Origin: Aotearoamyces nothofagi
Taxonomy: Eukaryota; Ascomycota; Leotiomycetes; Leotiales; Tympanidaceae
Assembly (NCBI GenBank): GCA_015345905.1
Contig: JADDTR010000004.1
Span: forward strand, 372,001 to 436,000
Direction of reading: 5' to 3'
DNA: 64,000 nucleotides
Part shown: positions 22,357 to 34,126 of the stretch, piece after piece
How positions within the stretch are numbered: position 1 is the stretch's first letter
How the letters are laid out: every line of letters starts with the position of its first letter
The notes under the pieces: model-generated
What the model was told of the DNA's origin: nothing
Seen by the model: only the letters and a program-made list of their open reading frames with translations
Database searches by the model: none
Made by a program: the position numbers and the translations under genes

Positions 22357-23612
22357 TCATTCCCACCATCTTCTCTTCCTCTTCCGCCATGGCTCTTCTA
22401 AACATTTGTGTGCCTCGACACCCTGCAGTTTCAGTCTCCCATGCTCTTGAAGTAGATCCTCTAGCTGCTTAAAACAGCATAACAAACGTTCTCTCGTCTC
22501 CTTCGTAGGACAAAGAGCGGAAGGACAGCTATTCGAAGCGAAGTTCAGTATAACTTCGAGATTCTCAAGGTTGTCGAAGTAGCGTTCAAGATTATCTGCG
22601 GCTGATGCTAAGACCTCGGGCTCAATTGGCCCACTCCCTCCTTCCAGGCGAACATTACTTAAGTACATTGAGTTTTCGGGGCCAAAGTCGTGGAAGAAAC
22701 GTGCTACCTTGAGTCTGCGTTAATTCTCATCATCCACAGAACGGACAAGGGAGGTACTGACGTTATTACTTTCGGAGTTCGTATGTTGACATTCAATATT
22801 GTATAAGTGCGTATACTGCCAGCTTCCATAGTGGCGAAGTCGTTTGAACCCATCATGGAGCTTCCGCCAAATGCTTCGCCGTGACTTCTAGCTCACACCA
22901 AAGGTTAGCTACCGAATCTCTTTACAACACCTCGTGTCTTTGGGGAATTTTTTGCTACCTATTGGTTGGCTCTTACTTCTTTGAGTTCGGTCACGCATGA
23001 TACGCATGCAAGGTCGCTGTACACTATGTTCCACCATCTTCTGTCACCAGATGTCTGTGATACAGCTCTGAGAAGCTCATAGTCTTCTGGGATTGCTGCT
23101 GGAAAGTCCAATAAACTGTTTTGTCTGTTGGTAAGGATACGCAATGGCTTATTCTGAGCCATGTAGAAATTGTAACATAGTGCCTGCTGTTTTTTATTCA
23201 GGACCAGAACCTCAGACCTCTGAGAACCTTCTAAGATAGACTCCTGGACCAGGAATTGATTTAACGATAATTCTTCGTTATTTAATGAACTGCTTCCAAC
23301 AGTTGTCGCCGCACTCCCGGACACATGGAGAAGTGAATCTGGAACTCGCAAAAGATTATCATCATTTTGGGCAATCCTTCTAGTAGAAAATCGTAGTGAA
23401 TCATGATTCAGAGTGGAGCAGCCGGAAATTGTTGGACTGCTCTCTGGTGATGGATCTTCAGCATCTATGCTTCCTATTTGTAATGGCAGTGTTGATATTC
23501 TTGTTATGGACTGTCTAGCTTCTGTTAATTGCCCTTCGAGGCTATGTGAAGATATCGAGTCCTCTCCTGAAGTTTGAACCGCATCCTGGCCATCCTTTTG
23601 GTCATTTGGCAT
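22357..23612 (-). CDS. Unrecognised protein, three-exon model
   Basis: I do not recognise this protein. The model is 23612..22977, 22887..22762 and 22707..22357, giving 370 aa. Intron 1 (89 nt) is well supported: GTAAGA donor, GCTAACC branch site, GCTAG acceptor. Intron 2 (54 nt, GTCAGT donor, CTCAAG acceptor) is chosen because it alone keeps the frame; a nearby GCAG would shift it. Residues 1-130 are Ser/Thr-rich and probably disordered. A block with ALCYNFYMAQNKPLRILTN and WWNIVYSDLACVSCVTELKE follows, then a basic aromatic stretch (SRRSIWRKLHDGFKRLRHYG), and an acidic helical C-terminus ending in KRKRRWWE. Cysteines are scattered without a clear finger pattern. ATG 23612 is the first in-frame start. 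Confidence 0.6.
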
Positions 23613-24368
23613 CACAATTTATTCTATATGGGTCTGGATCTTTCCCGTAAGGTATTGCTCATTGGTGGATTTGTGTGAGCTCGTAATGAGAGGACACTAT
23701 TGCTTCAGGTAATTAATGATATGAAGTGAGTTTGTTTTTGTTATGGCGATGTATGAATGAATCTGGGAAGTGGTACTAACACGACGGTAAATTAAATGTA
23801 GCAATGGGCCTTTCCACTCGGCAGGAAGTTGCATCTCATTTCTACAAATTTGGAAGTTACGCTTGATTCTAATATACCTCCATTGACAAGAGCTAAAAGT
23901 CAGCAAGACCTCCAAGAGGATAAAAGGAACAGATCATAAGGCTAAAAGTAACCCTAGAAATCCAAAGATTAGGGCCTTCCCCCTCCTCCCCTTTTGTAGA
24001 AGGGTCGTAAGCGCCATAAATATAATTAGATATATATATATATATATATGCAATTTTCGAAAATCCTGCAATTGCATGATTAGTGCATAAAACAATGATG
24101 CCAGCGTCGCACCCAATTACAGACAGCAAAACGCAGCGAATGTGATCGGTGTATTTATTCCAAGATCCCTAGGGAAGTTATGTACAAGGTTACATTCCAT
24201 TTATAATACACTGTAGAATGCATATGGAGACCTCAAATTGCCCTGCCTTTATTGGCTATGCTTTAATGAACAGAAAACACCAAGATACATGTATACCACC
24301 AAGGTAACTATGCACCAGAAGAGTAAACACCATCGCTATGGAACTTATAATAATATCATGCAACAAAT
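23613..24368. other. Intergenic between unknown gene and eIF2 kinase
   Basis: 756 bp, strongly AT-rich, with a TA dinucleotide run at 24030-24049. It holds the promoter of the unknown 370-aa gene and the 3' end of the kinase. No gene-like frame. Confidence 0.5.
24030..24049. repeat. TA dinucleotide microsatellite
   Basis: About ten TA units seen directly. Confidence 0.85.
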
Positions 24369-26587
24369 TTATAGTTCATCTCGTGCCAAATCATCAAGCC
24401 ACTTACGTACGTCAGAGCAGCTCCACCGCCTATCACGATCTTCGCAGATCATCGACTTAATTCCGAGAGCCATCATATGTTTATCAAAGTCGTCAGGTAA
24501 TACGCCTCTATTCAAGTTGTTCAGCACAGCTGCACGTTCCGAGTTTGTGCCGAATTTGTAAACTAACTCGAAAGCGATAACTCCTAGGCTGTAGACATCA
24601 ATTTTCTGACAGATAATAGGCTCGCTGGCTGGCATTCTTGGTGGACGATAGAACTGAGTGCCAACAGGCCGTGCACACTGAAGGGCAGCAAGCCGAGAAG
24701 GCAAGAAAGAAGGGTTTGTTGCCGATTTTGATGCTGTAGTTTTCGCTGTATCGTCCTTAATCTCAGCAATGAGACCAAAGTCCCCTATGCAAGGAGTGAT
24801 ATACAAATGCTTGTCCTTGTCATTCTTTCCACATTGGGGGCACATTAGGATATCAACGTATCCCCTCAATGACGAAGGCCGATTATATGCAACGGAGAGG
24901 AAGATATTTGCAGGCTTTAGATCTCTATGGACAATTTGCTGGTCATGGATATATTCAACTCCATCAAGAATTGCCGACAGAAGACCTAGGGATGGATTCT
25001 CGTGAAAACAATGACGAAGTTGATCGGGACTTGACGGTCCTATCGACAGGTAATTGGACAGCGTCGTGGGATGGAGTGACATCTGGATACATAGCGTAAC
25101 ATCAGGCCCAATACCACGAACTTCGTGCGCCAGTCTCGGATGAGCTTGAATTATGGAGTGTTCAGCAGATGAGGACTCTGCATTACTGGAAAATCTTCTT
25201 GGAATCGTTTCAACTTCAAGGTCATCTTCGTTATCATCCTCGCCAACACTAAGCATAGATGTTTTGAAGGTGATAGTGGACGAGGTTGTTGCCTGACTCT
25301 CGCGTCGGTTCCGGGCTACTTGATCTTGACTCGGCTCCTCGGAAGAGTACCCAAACTCTATAGCATAATCATTATCGCTCCGATCGGTAGCTTCCCCATA
25401 GACATCTTTGTCGTTTTGGTCAACACCAATATCGTCACTTGGAATACTCAATGCTCCACTTCTGAGACCATTTGAGATGTCATTATCTGTAAAGCTAAAG
25501 AAAAAATTATGAGTATGTCATACAGTGCTTCAGTGTGGATAAAACCCCACCTTTCTGTAGATTCTATCCCTTCCAGCAAATTCCGCTGAGTAGACGCTGT
25601 CGCAATTCCTGGAGTCAAATATCCTTCCTCAATCCAGGCGTTATGATATCGTACAACATTGGTGTGATTAAGCTTTGCAAGAGTGCGGACTTCCGCGAGA
25701 AGAGCCTCAATCTGATCGTTGCCTCTAGATCTCTGCAACCGCTGTGAAGTTATAAAGATCTTCTTGACCGCATATTCTTGATTGTCCAGAATATGGCGAA
25801 CTTTAAAGACATGCCCATACCCCCCTTTTCCTAATAGGCTCAACTCATGAAATTGACGGCTGTAATTAGGTCCAGAATTTTTGCTGCCACCAAACATCAA
25901 CGAGGTTCCAGATCTGATCACATTATAGTGAGTGCCGTCATGTCCGCGATCAAATGCCAGAGGGGGGAAAGCTCGAATTTCAGCGCCACTACCATTTCTG
26001 GTAGTAGCTATAGCTCCACTGCCAGCAGGACCGCTAGCATAAGCGGAAGAGATTGATTCAAGGGTTTGCAACTTCTTCATAGCCATACTGCTTAGATATT
26101 CATCAAATTGTGAGCGATATGATGATCGAATCTCTAATCCATCAGGTCCAGTTACGTTATTCGACAGCATGTCAGCTCTTGGCACCATTTTTGACATATC
26201 TGCATAGAGTTGCTCGGCCAACGACTTGACTTCGTCATCATTCTTAGAAAGCTTTTCTTCAGCACTCCTCGTTGAGTTCAATGTGTCAAGTGCCGTTGCT
26301 AGGCACTTCTCCTCAATCAGAGAGAGCAAAAAAACAATGGAATGTTGATTTGGATCTAGGGCAAGTCCATGGGTAATCGAGGCAGTGGATGATACTCGGG
26401 CTAGAGATCCAGCTCCATCAAATTCATTGGAATAATCTCTGCTATCGCCTTGATTCGGTTCTTTAGAGTTGTCCTGTCTAGCCAACCTTGAGTTTCCAGA
26501 GGCGGGCCTTTGAAGCACGTGACCCCCATCCGACGACTCGTCGACGCTTGACGTCTCATCATTGGGAGATCTGAACATAGACGGCAT
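24369..26587 (-). CDS. eIF2-alpha kinase (PEK/HRI-like) with interrupted kinase domain
   Basis: Two exons, 26587..25551 and 25494..24369 (56-nt intron), encode 720 aa. The first 240 residues are Ser-rich and helical. The kinase domain starts near 247 with LLGKGGYGHVFKV, then the ATP-binding Lys in EYAVKKIF. The N-lobe reaches KLNHTNVVRYHNAWIE, the eIF2-kinase hallmark. It is then interrupted by an acidic Ser-rich insert of roughly 120 residues (about 347-465), as in HRI, PERK and GCN2. The C-lobe has IVHRDLKPANIFLS near 533, CIGDFGLIAE and DVYSLGVIAFEL. No GCN2-type RWD or HisRS-like domain is present, so the closest known relatives are the fission yeast Hri kinases. It should phosphorylate eIF2-alpha under stress and slow translation. 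In-frame sequence upstream of 26587 starts only at TTG. Confidence 0.87.
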
Positions 26588-27177
26588 TGTGTGTATATGA
26601 AGTGATGAGCTTGGTGAGAAGTGTGAGTAAAGTTTCAAATAAAGATTAAAGAATCTATAATGAACGTATCATAGTGTCAACCTTGGATAGAAGGCGTTCT
26701 TCAACGCATCTGGTACCTCTATGACACCTATGCGGTTATGCATTGGAGTCTTTGAGAAGTACTTGGTAAGTTGAGAAGTTTAGATATGACTGATCCTCGT
26801 TGTCATTCCCAAGGCGACAGACCCCGACAGGCAGCGATTAATCCGCCGCTGATGGTTCTTCGCTACCGGGTATATATCGGCGATTTGCCTCTTCCCTTCT
26901 TGGCGAGATGAGAGACTTCTAGAAAGGCGGATCCACGTGAGCGTACGGTTCCCTCACAAACATCTCACTTCCGAGGATGCTTAGCTGGGGTTTTCTTCAG
27001 CTGGAAGAGTCATTACCGCTGTTTGATTCTCTCTATTAGAGGAGTACATGCTGGTTAAAGCGACTACGTGAGCTCGATGCCAGTAAGGGACCGCTAACTC
27101 AGCCGCTTCTAGAGCTCTTCTAGAGATCCTCGCACAGCAGTTCTCAGAGCTCGTTCTACTCTGCAAGTGTCGAGAGC
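26588..27177. other. Intergenic, divergent promoter eIF2 kinase / unknown 361-aa gene
   Basis: 590 bp between head-to-head starts. No repeat or gene-like frame beyond short ones without motifs. A GAGCTCTTCTAGAG-type inverted stretch occurs near 27111-27126. Confidence 0.5.
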
Positions 27178-28379
27178 ATGACTCGAACGCTACCATGGGT
27201 TAAGCATGCTGCTTCAACGGACAGCACACAATCTAGATGGCCAGCTATCACTGCATCGCGTGCAAGAAGGGCAAGGCCTGTCGAGCCTAGCTCAGAGCTC
27301 GACGGGATGGACCTGGAGTTGGATGACCCGCCTCAATCTACTTTGACAAGGGCTCAATGTAAGTCGATAGTTACTAGTTACTAGTTTCATAGCATATAGC
27401 TAATACTCCAAAGTCCATGAACCATCAACGTCACCGCCGCCTGAACCCCCAGAGGAGAGGTACGTCAAGTATTGATATCGATATGATATATTAAAAAATA
27501 TATATGCTTAAACCTTTCAGCTTTATGATAGAGGGCTTTGATCATGATGATAAGTTTTGGATGGTGGAGGATGAGTTTCTAGATACCGCGAAGGAGTTCA
27601 CGCAACATCTACATGCGGCAGAGTATCAGCGAATGAAAAAGGCTGCAAGATCTCAGAATGCTGCTACAATCAACTCAATATCACGACCGGTGACTATCCG
27701 GATGCCCGATCAGACGCGTCGGAAAGTTGAAAGTATAGCAAGATCAAAAAAGCAAGCAGACGCCTTGCAAGCTCTGTTAGGAAAACAAGCTCATGGGCCA
27801 GAGAGCGACGACGATTCAGATGGCGGTGCATGGGTTGGTACAGCCCTTCATGGCCTTATGGAAAGTCCCCGTAAATCAGCTAAATCGCTAGCCAAGGTTG
27901 GACCAGCTGGTGCAACCACAAGAGCTGCTGCCGGGTACAAGAGGTCTCGCCCATCCAAGCAAGTATATAAGGCTCGTAGCAGCTCACCACTCGCCAATGC
28001 TGTTAATCAATCTGTCAAAGAGCCTATTCTGGACACTGCAGGTGTAGAGACGTCAAGTGACAATGATGATTTAGATGCGCCAATACGCCCTACGAAGCCG
28101 ACAGGATCCATTCCATCTATAGCACCGGTATTGCATACCACACACGCTAAGCATCAAACCGTAGGGATTATTGCTTCTAATTCCTCTCAATTTGGTGAAG
28201 AATCTGTCTTACGAGGAGACACCGAATCTACTAGAAGTTTTGCGAACAGCTGTGACCCGATAGCAAGTAGCTCACGTATTGCAAAGAGGCGAGAGCAACT
28301 ACGACTACGGCAAGTAAAGCGGGAAGCGGAAACTCGAAAAGAGGAAAGGCAGATGGATGTTATTCCGACATTCCTCTAA
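27178..28379 (+). CDS. Unrecognised fungal protein with conserved-looking acidic block
   Basis: I do not know this family. Three exons, 27178..27358, 27414..27459 and 27521..28379 (introns 55 and 61 nt, GTAAGT and GTACGT donors, GCTAATA branch in the first), encode 361 aa. After a basic N-terminus comes a Pro-rich piece (STSPPPEPPEES) spanning the middle exon, then a dense acidic-aromatic block (MIEGFDHDDKFWMVEDEF, followed by FTQHLHAAEYQRMKK) that looks like a real domain, near residues 77-120. The rest is Ser-rich with clusters of acidic residues. The C-terminus is a strongly basic predicted coiled coil (IAKRREQLRLRQVKREAETR). Composition suggests a nuclear protein; that is inference. AATAAA lies at 28450-28455, 71 bp past the stop. 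Confidence 0.72.
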
Positions 28380-28522
28380 CATTGCAGACGACTTTCACTT
28401 GCAGTTTCTACAAGGCCACAGAGATTATTTGCACGGTCAAAGCTCTCTGAATAAAATTCCATGTTTTGATTGTTCAAGAGTATGCACAAAAAGATATATT
28501 GCTAGAGCTCTGTAGCCTATTC

Positions 28523-29753
28523 TCAGCCTTCAAATGGAGTCTCGAATGGACGCTCTGCCTGTGGCGTGATTCTTGCGAGGTGCCTGCGCTGGCCGTCCTT
28601 CCAGTCCAAAAGCGCTGAGTGCGAAGTGACGCGGTTATCCCATATCACTACCGTCTTCTCTTCCCATTTAACGCGTGCTTGGAAGTCAGCTCCGTACGCA
28701 ATATGGTCATACAAAAATTTAAGCAGGTTATCAGACTCTTCCTTCTTATATCCGACAATGGACCTAGTGAATTGAGGGTTTACATAAAGAGCCTTTTCTC
28801 CCGTTGCTGGATGAGTCCTCACAAGAGGATGCTCATGGATGACAGGGTCCCTTCTCAAAATGCTGCCCTTTGCTAATGAAGCTTGTACTTGTTCCACGCC
28901 CGAGTGCCGGGCCTTCAGGCCATGTAATCGTTCCTGGAAAGCTGGACTAAGCCGGTTATATGCCTCGACTTGGTTGGCAAAGATGGTATCACCTCCACTA
29001 TCGGGCTTGTCGAGGATGTACAAAAATGTGGTCCCTGGCGGCTGTTCTTCATAGCTAACGTCTGAATGCCATGCTACAGAGCTTGTTCTTTTCTCAAAAA
29101 AGGCATCAACAACCTTGTCACCAGCACCACGGTGGACTAAGTGAATCTCCGGATGTCCTGCAGGTGATCCAGAGGTGGGGTGAATATGATGCCGGCCGAA
29201 ATAGCCTCCGAACTCAAGTGCCTTATCAATAGGAAGATCCGCAAAGTCCTGGTCACGGAAAGCAACGACCTTCCGTTCGGCTACGAATCGTGCAAGTTGA
29301 TCTTTACCAGCTGCACTAAGCGTGCTGAGCTGTACTCCGGTCACTTCCGTCCCGATGGTGGGAGTCAATTCGTTCCTTTTGACTCCAGCAGGAAGAAGTT
29401 CGGGGAAGCTAAGGTCGGCATCTTTCCCATGTTCGTAATGCTTGAACGGTTCCAAAGGTGGGTATTTCTGCTCCGGGTTCCATGTGGGCAAATAGTTCTG
29501 ATACTGTATGCAAATGCGGGTCAGCGCTTAGGCGTTTTTTTGGCCTGGGAAATCTCCCACATCTACGTGGTAGATAGTCGTAGCAGCATACCTTTGCAGC
29601 CTGGAAGCCATCCTTCCCTTTCTCTTCTGTCTCCTTTTCATAGGAAACAGACGAAAGCTCTTTGTACGGGCCAACGTTCCCTACCACCTTTATCGTAGGC
29701 TTTTCAGCAGACCTACTGGTAATAGTGGTGGTTTCAATTGCGGAAGGTGCCAT
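28523..29753 (-). CDS. 2-oxoglutarate/Fe(II) dioxygenase, TauD/TfdA family
   Basis: Two exons, 29753..29592 and 29503..28523 (88-nt intron, GTATGC donor, ATACAG acceptor), encode 380 aa; the join reads FQAAK-YQNYLPTWNPEQKYPP. The iron triad is visible: His and Asp in AWHSDVSYE (near residue 197) and the distal His in WDNRVTSHSA, with the 2-oxoglutarate-binding Arg in RRHLARITP. Other family blocks are TEVTGVQLSTL, KVVAFRDQDF and the LYVNPQFTRSIVGY stretch. Fungal members such as yeast Jlp1 oxidise sulfonates or alkyl sulfates to release sulfite; others act on different small acids, so the substrate is open. It is tail-to-tail with the unknown 361-aa gene at 143 bp. Confidence 0.9.
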
Positions 29754-30956
29754 TTCTGGGGTTGGTGTTGGAATATGATTGTGGGGGATTAGGAGGCCTC
29801 CTCTAGGAAGTGGGCTAGACCTGCTCTATTTATGTGCTGGCGCTGATCAACACTTGCTATTGCGTGTTTCCAAGGTGCTTATTGCGTGTTTGTCAGCCAT
29901 GGATCCCATGGGAGACGGGCAGGACATACGGCCCTCTTTCTGTCAATGAGACAACGAGGATGGCGTCTTATTTGTCCGGGACTCGTGTTCTAGTGCAAGG
30001 CACCCCGCGGCGGAAGCATTTTATCCGGGAGCGTTCCATAGCATCCACAGCATTGCACAGGATTCCAAGGCGTTGAGCCCCGCGGTAGATGATATCAGAT
30101 TAGTATTCGTGTAGCCATTGGCTCTGGTTGATGACGCGATGAGTCCAGGGGATTGCGAATATGGCTGCTCCGATTATAAGTACCCACGCACGTGCCACGA
30201 TGCTTTCAGGACTTCATGCTGGAAATCAAAAAATTGTGGGGAAGATTACGTTGATCGCACAGCTTCAAGCTCAGAGAAATATCCAGCCAGTTCGTTGACG
30301 TGCTTGAGGCAGGACGGCTCGTCTTCAGGCTAGAGTAATAAGGGGTTACGAATATTATAGATAGATTACGTGGGCTAGGCCTTTTCTAAGACTTATCCAC
30401 CGTCTTATCAATAGCTTCAAGGTGAACAATTGATGTATTTCTAGACCTGCCTGTCCTTGGCTTCCAAGTTCATTGTTCAGAGGGTTCTTTGAGCCATGGA
30501 ATGGCAGTAGATCGAGCAATGCGAATCTCCTTGGTAGAAGCTCATCGAGGCCACTTTGTACTCTCTACCATGGCATAAAACTGGGACATGGTAGGAGTAG
30601 ACTGCTAAGCAGGTTTAACCTAGGTTCAACTGGTCAATCCATATACTGTATATACTGCATATTCGTGGATTTCTTACATTGCAGCTTAACCGGTCCGTAC
30701 CTTTCACGAAAGAAATACTGAGGCTCGGAGCCAAGCGAAGCGAAAGCCGGACATTCGGTCGGCGCGCATGAGGGGGCCATTGATAAGCAGCCTCGAACCA
30801 GGCACGTCAGGCAGCCACCCCCAGCACTGAGGTGCCACAGTGGCCTTCTTGGCCCGCCGTAGGTAATCAGCATTATCGCGGGGCAAACTATGACTTTTTA
30901 TTTGCAACTTTTATACAGACCGCAAATTCATCAACGACTCCAGAGACGACGCAAAG
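29754..30956. other. Intergenic, divergent promoter dioxygenase / NMD3
   Basis: 1.2 kb between head-to-head starts. Small frames exist on both strands without motifs. I checked for tRNA A/B-box patterns and saw none. No repeats of note. Confidence 0.5.
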
Positions 30957-32576
30957 ATGTCGGCCATGGATCTAGATGCACCGGTGTCTATTGCACCCGG
31001 ACCTAATATCCCACAAACAAATGCAACGTAAGTTTTCTCGATATTGCTTGCGGCCAAAAACAGACCTGACAAAAGAAATAGCATTCTTTGCTGCAACTGT
31101 GGTGCCCCCATTGATGGCACAGTCTCGGCAAACGCACTATGCTACGACTGCGTCAAACTTACCATGGATGTCTCTCAAGGCATCCAGCGAGAGGCTACCC
31201 TTCACTTCTGCAGAGATTGTGAGAGATGGCTACTACCACCCGCGAGCTGGATTGTGGCAACAATAGAATCGAGAGAACTACTGGCCTTGTGCCTGAAAAA
31301 GCTTCGAGGCTTACATAAAGTCAGGATCATTGATGCAAGCTTTATCTGGACCGAGCCTCATTCGCGGAGAATCAAAGTCAAGCTCACCATCCAAGATGCC
31401 GTTTCGGAGGGCGTTGTATTGCAACAATCTTTCGAGATAGAGTACGTTGTTGCCTACCAACAGTGCCCAGATTGTGCCAAATCATACACAGCGAATACAT
31501 GGAGAGCCTGTGTGCAGGTCCGACAAAAGGTTCCTCACAAGAGGACGTTCCTCTACCTCGAGCAACTTATACTGAAGCACGGTGCTCACAAGGACACAAT
31601 CAATATTAAGGAAGTAAAAGACGGTCTGGACTTCTACTATGCAGCTAGAAACCAAGCCACACAGTTTGTGGACTTTCTGTCGTCAGTAGCGCCATGCCGG
31701 AGCAAGAAATCACAAGAGCTTATCTCCATGGATATTCACACATCTACGAAGTCGTACAAGTTCTCCTACTCCGTCGAGTTACTTCCTATCTGCAAGGATG
31801 ATTTGGTTGCATTGCCTATCAAGTTAGCAAAACAAGTAGGCAATATGGCACCCCTATGTCTATGTTACCGTATTGGCACATCTCTCAATCTTCTCGATCC
31901 GAACACGCTTCAGACTGCTGATATCACCACCCCAATATACTGGCGCGCACCATTCACGAATCTTGCGGATGTGCAAGAGCTTACCGAGTTTGTTGTCATG
32001 GATATTGAACCACTAGGTCTCGAAAAGGGCCGATGGATGCTAGCTGAGGCTACTGTTGCACGAGCATCTGATCTAGGGAAAAACGACAAAACCTACTATA
32101 CGAGAACCCATCTTGGCCACATTCTTCATCCTGGGGATTCAGTAATGGGTTACCTCCTAACTGGAACGATTTTTAATAATCCACAATTTGACGCTTTAGA
32201 AGAGTCAAATACCTATTCATCCCAAATCCCAGATGTTATGTTAGTCAAGAAGTTCTACGCTCGAAAGAAGAAGCCGAAGAACCGGAACTGGCGTCTTAAG
32301 CGTATGACTAGGGACGAAGGAGACCTACTGCCAAAGAAGGCCGACCAGGAGAAGATGGACAGAGATTATGAAATGTTCTTGCGGGATGTCGAGGAAGATA
32401 CGGAACTCAGGGCCACGTTAGCCGTGTACAAAGCCCAAGAGCAGGCGAAGAGGGATGCCGAGGAAATGAGTGTCGCAGAAACTGACGATGAGGAAGATGA
32501 CGTTCCACAGATTGATATGGATGAGCTGTTGGATGAGTTCGATGAACTTAATGTCAAAGATGAGCAAATGGCATAG
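30957..32576 (+). CDS. NMD3: 60S ribosomal export adaptor Nmd3
   Basis: Two exons, 30957..31027 and 31076..32576, joined across a 48-nt intron (GTAAGT donor, AAAAG acceptor), encode 523 aa; yeast Nmd3 has 518. The N-terminus has paired Cys zinc motifs: CCNCG near residue 29, CYDC near 46 and FCRDC near 69, with a later CPDC. Next come HFCRDCERWLLPP and KVPHKRTFLYLEQLILKH, then the end with WRLKRMTRDEGD and an acidic Asp/Glu-rich tail carrying leucines (IDMDELLDEFDELNV), the expected nuclear export region. Nmd3 bridges the pre-60S subunit to exportin Crm1 and leaves in the cytoplasm. An AATAAA at 32717-32722 could serve for polyadenylation. Confidence 0.96.
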
Positions 32577-33148
32577 AGGCTTCCTCGGTAACGTGGCGTC
32601 TGGGAATAAATGTGGCGTTTGTCAGGGCATAGATACGTCGGCTGGAAAACTGGAAACATTATTTTGCTAGACCTGCTAGACCTAGGAAAACAATGCATTG
32701 GTCTATGTCAAGTATAAATAAAATGCATAGGTAGTCAGCTACCTTACGCGACTGAATTATGACTGTGTCTATGAGCCAGACTACCACAAGCCCATCAAGA
32801 TAGATATTTAAAAAATAAAGTCTTGACATTAAATAGCATGCCTAATAATACCGAATCGGATGTCTATTTTACAAATAATGAGCATTGGTCCGGCACTGTA
32901 GGCTGTGGAAGAACATGAGAGGGAAAAGCTGGAATAATGAATTGATCTGCTAAACCAGATAGATAAACACGAGGACTTTTCTTAATTACCTCGGTTTCAT
33001 ATCAAGAGTCATTACGTTGTATGCTGGTTCCTATTGTCGGGCAGGTAGATCAAATGAGCGAACAAGGATCTGCAGCTTCTTGATTTGAAACCAAGACATT
33101 CGTGAGAAACCGCGAGCTTTTATGCGTGTATGCTAGGATATATAGAAT
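32577..33148. other. Intergenic, tail-to-tail NMD3 / ESF2
   Basis: 572 bp, AT-rich, with poly(A)-signal-like AATAAA at 32717-32722. Nothing else seen. Confidence 0.55.
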
Positions 33149-34126
33149 CTAGAATATTTTGCTCAGAACCCTTTTGACCTGCTCAGGCTGATCCCCCGCC
33201 TTCTTCTTCGGTGCGACCGCCGTCTGCTTGAATTGACGAGGGCGCTCCCCACCCTTCTTCGCCCGCTGAACAGGGTCAATAGGAGCGCCGCCAGTGTTGT
33301 TGTCCTCTTCTTTCCGTCTCTTCGCGGCTTTCTTCGATTCTATGGTCTCCAGCATCTTTGCTCTCTCCACGTTCTGCACAAATTCCTTGTTCTCCTTTGT
33401 AGTCTTGCTAATCTCTGCCCGCATCCTACTCGATCTCTCTGCATTCTCGGCAGCGATCTGCTCCGTGAGGTTATTCCACTTGAAGCCCTTCAAATACTTA
33501 AGGTTCAAGACGTCGTCATGATAGTATGTGCCTTTCTTTCCACCAATTATTTTCGCATTCATCAGCTCACATGCTTGCTTGGCATCAGCTTTATTGACGA
33601 ATTCAACCCAGCCATCTGAATAGGAACGTTTCTTATTGCCACCATTGCGAACTCGTCGTGTGTGTGATGCTGAATCTTCCGGAGTTAAAAAGATTCGATT
33701 GATTTCACCAAGAGGCTCAAGGAGCGATCGCAGCTTTGTAGGTTTCATGAATGGTGGTATTCGCGAGAGGTAGATGACACCCGAGCGTTTAATGGCCTTC
33801 TCTGTCGCGACGAGGTTTTTCTTCGTGAGAGGCTTGGAGACTCCTGGTAACTCTGTTGTTCTGAGTCGCTTTGCCTTAATATCTAGGTCCTCTATTGGCT
33901 CCTTTTTGCTCGTGTCCTCCCCGTTGTTCGTAGCGGGTCTAGGGGTTTCAACCTGCTCTGCTTGTTCTGCTCCTTCTTCGTCGCTAGCATCACTTTCGAT
34001 TCTCCTTCTCTTCGGGCTTCTACCGCCTTTTTTCAGATCCTCGGCTTCAGAATCATAGCCTTGGCTAATGTCCTCATCTTCACTCCCACTGGCTTCCAAA
34101 AACTCGTTGCGCTTTCGATTGGACAT
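33149..34126 (-). CDS. ESF2: Pre-rRNA processing factor Esf2 (ABT1 homologue)
   Basis: Single exon, 325 aa, close to yeast Esf2 (316 aa). The first 90 residues are acidic with a KRRR patch. An RRM-like domain spans about residues 115-205 (SGVIYLSRIPPFMKPTKLRS, LLEPLGEINRIFLTPEDSA, YSDGWVEFVNKADAKQACEL), followed by the family-specific YLKGFKWNNLTEQIAAENA and a basic Lys/Arg/Gln tail. Esf2 is a nucleolar protein of the small-subunit processome and stimulates the helicase Dbp8. It shares a 243-bp promoter with the aldehyde dehydrogenase gene. Confidence 0.94.
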   Translation of the reverse strand: MSNRKRNEFLEASGSEDEDISQGYDSEAEDLKKGGRSPKRRRIESDASDEEGAEQAEQVETPRPATNNGEDTSKKEPIEDLDIKAKRLRTTELPGVSKPLTKKNLVATEKAIKRSGVIYLSRIPPFMKPTKLRSLLEPLGEINRIFLTPEDSASHTRRVRNGGNKKRSYSDGWVEFVNKADAKQACELMNAKIIGGKKGTYYHDDVLNLKYLKGFKWNNLTEQIAAENAERSSRMRAEISKTTKENKEFVQNVERAKMLETIESKKAAKRRKEEDNNTGGAPIDPVQRAKKGGERPRQFKQTAVAPKKKAGDQPEQVKRVLSKIF

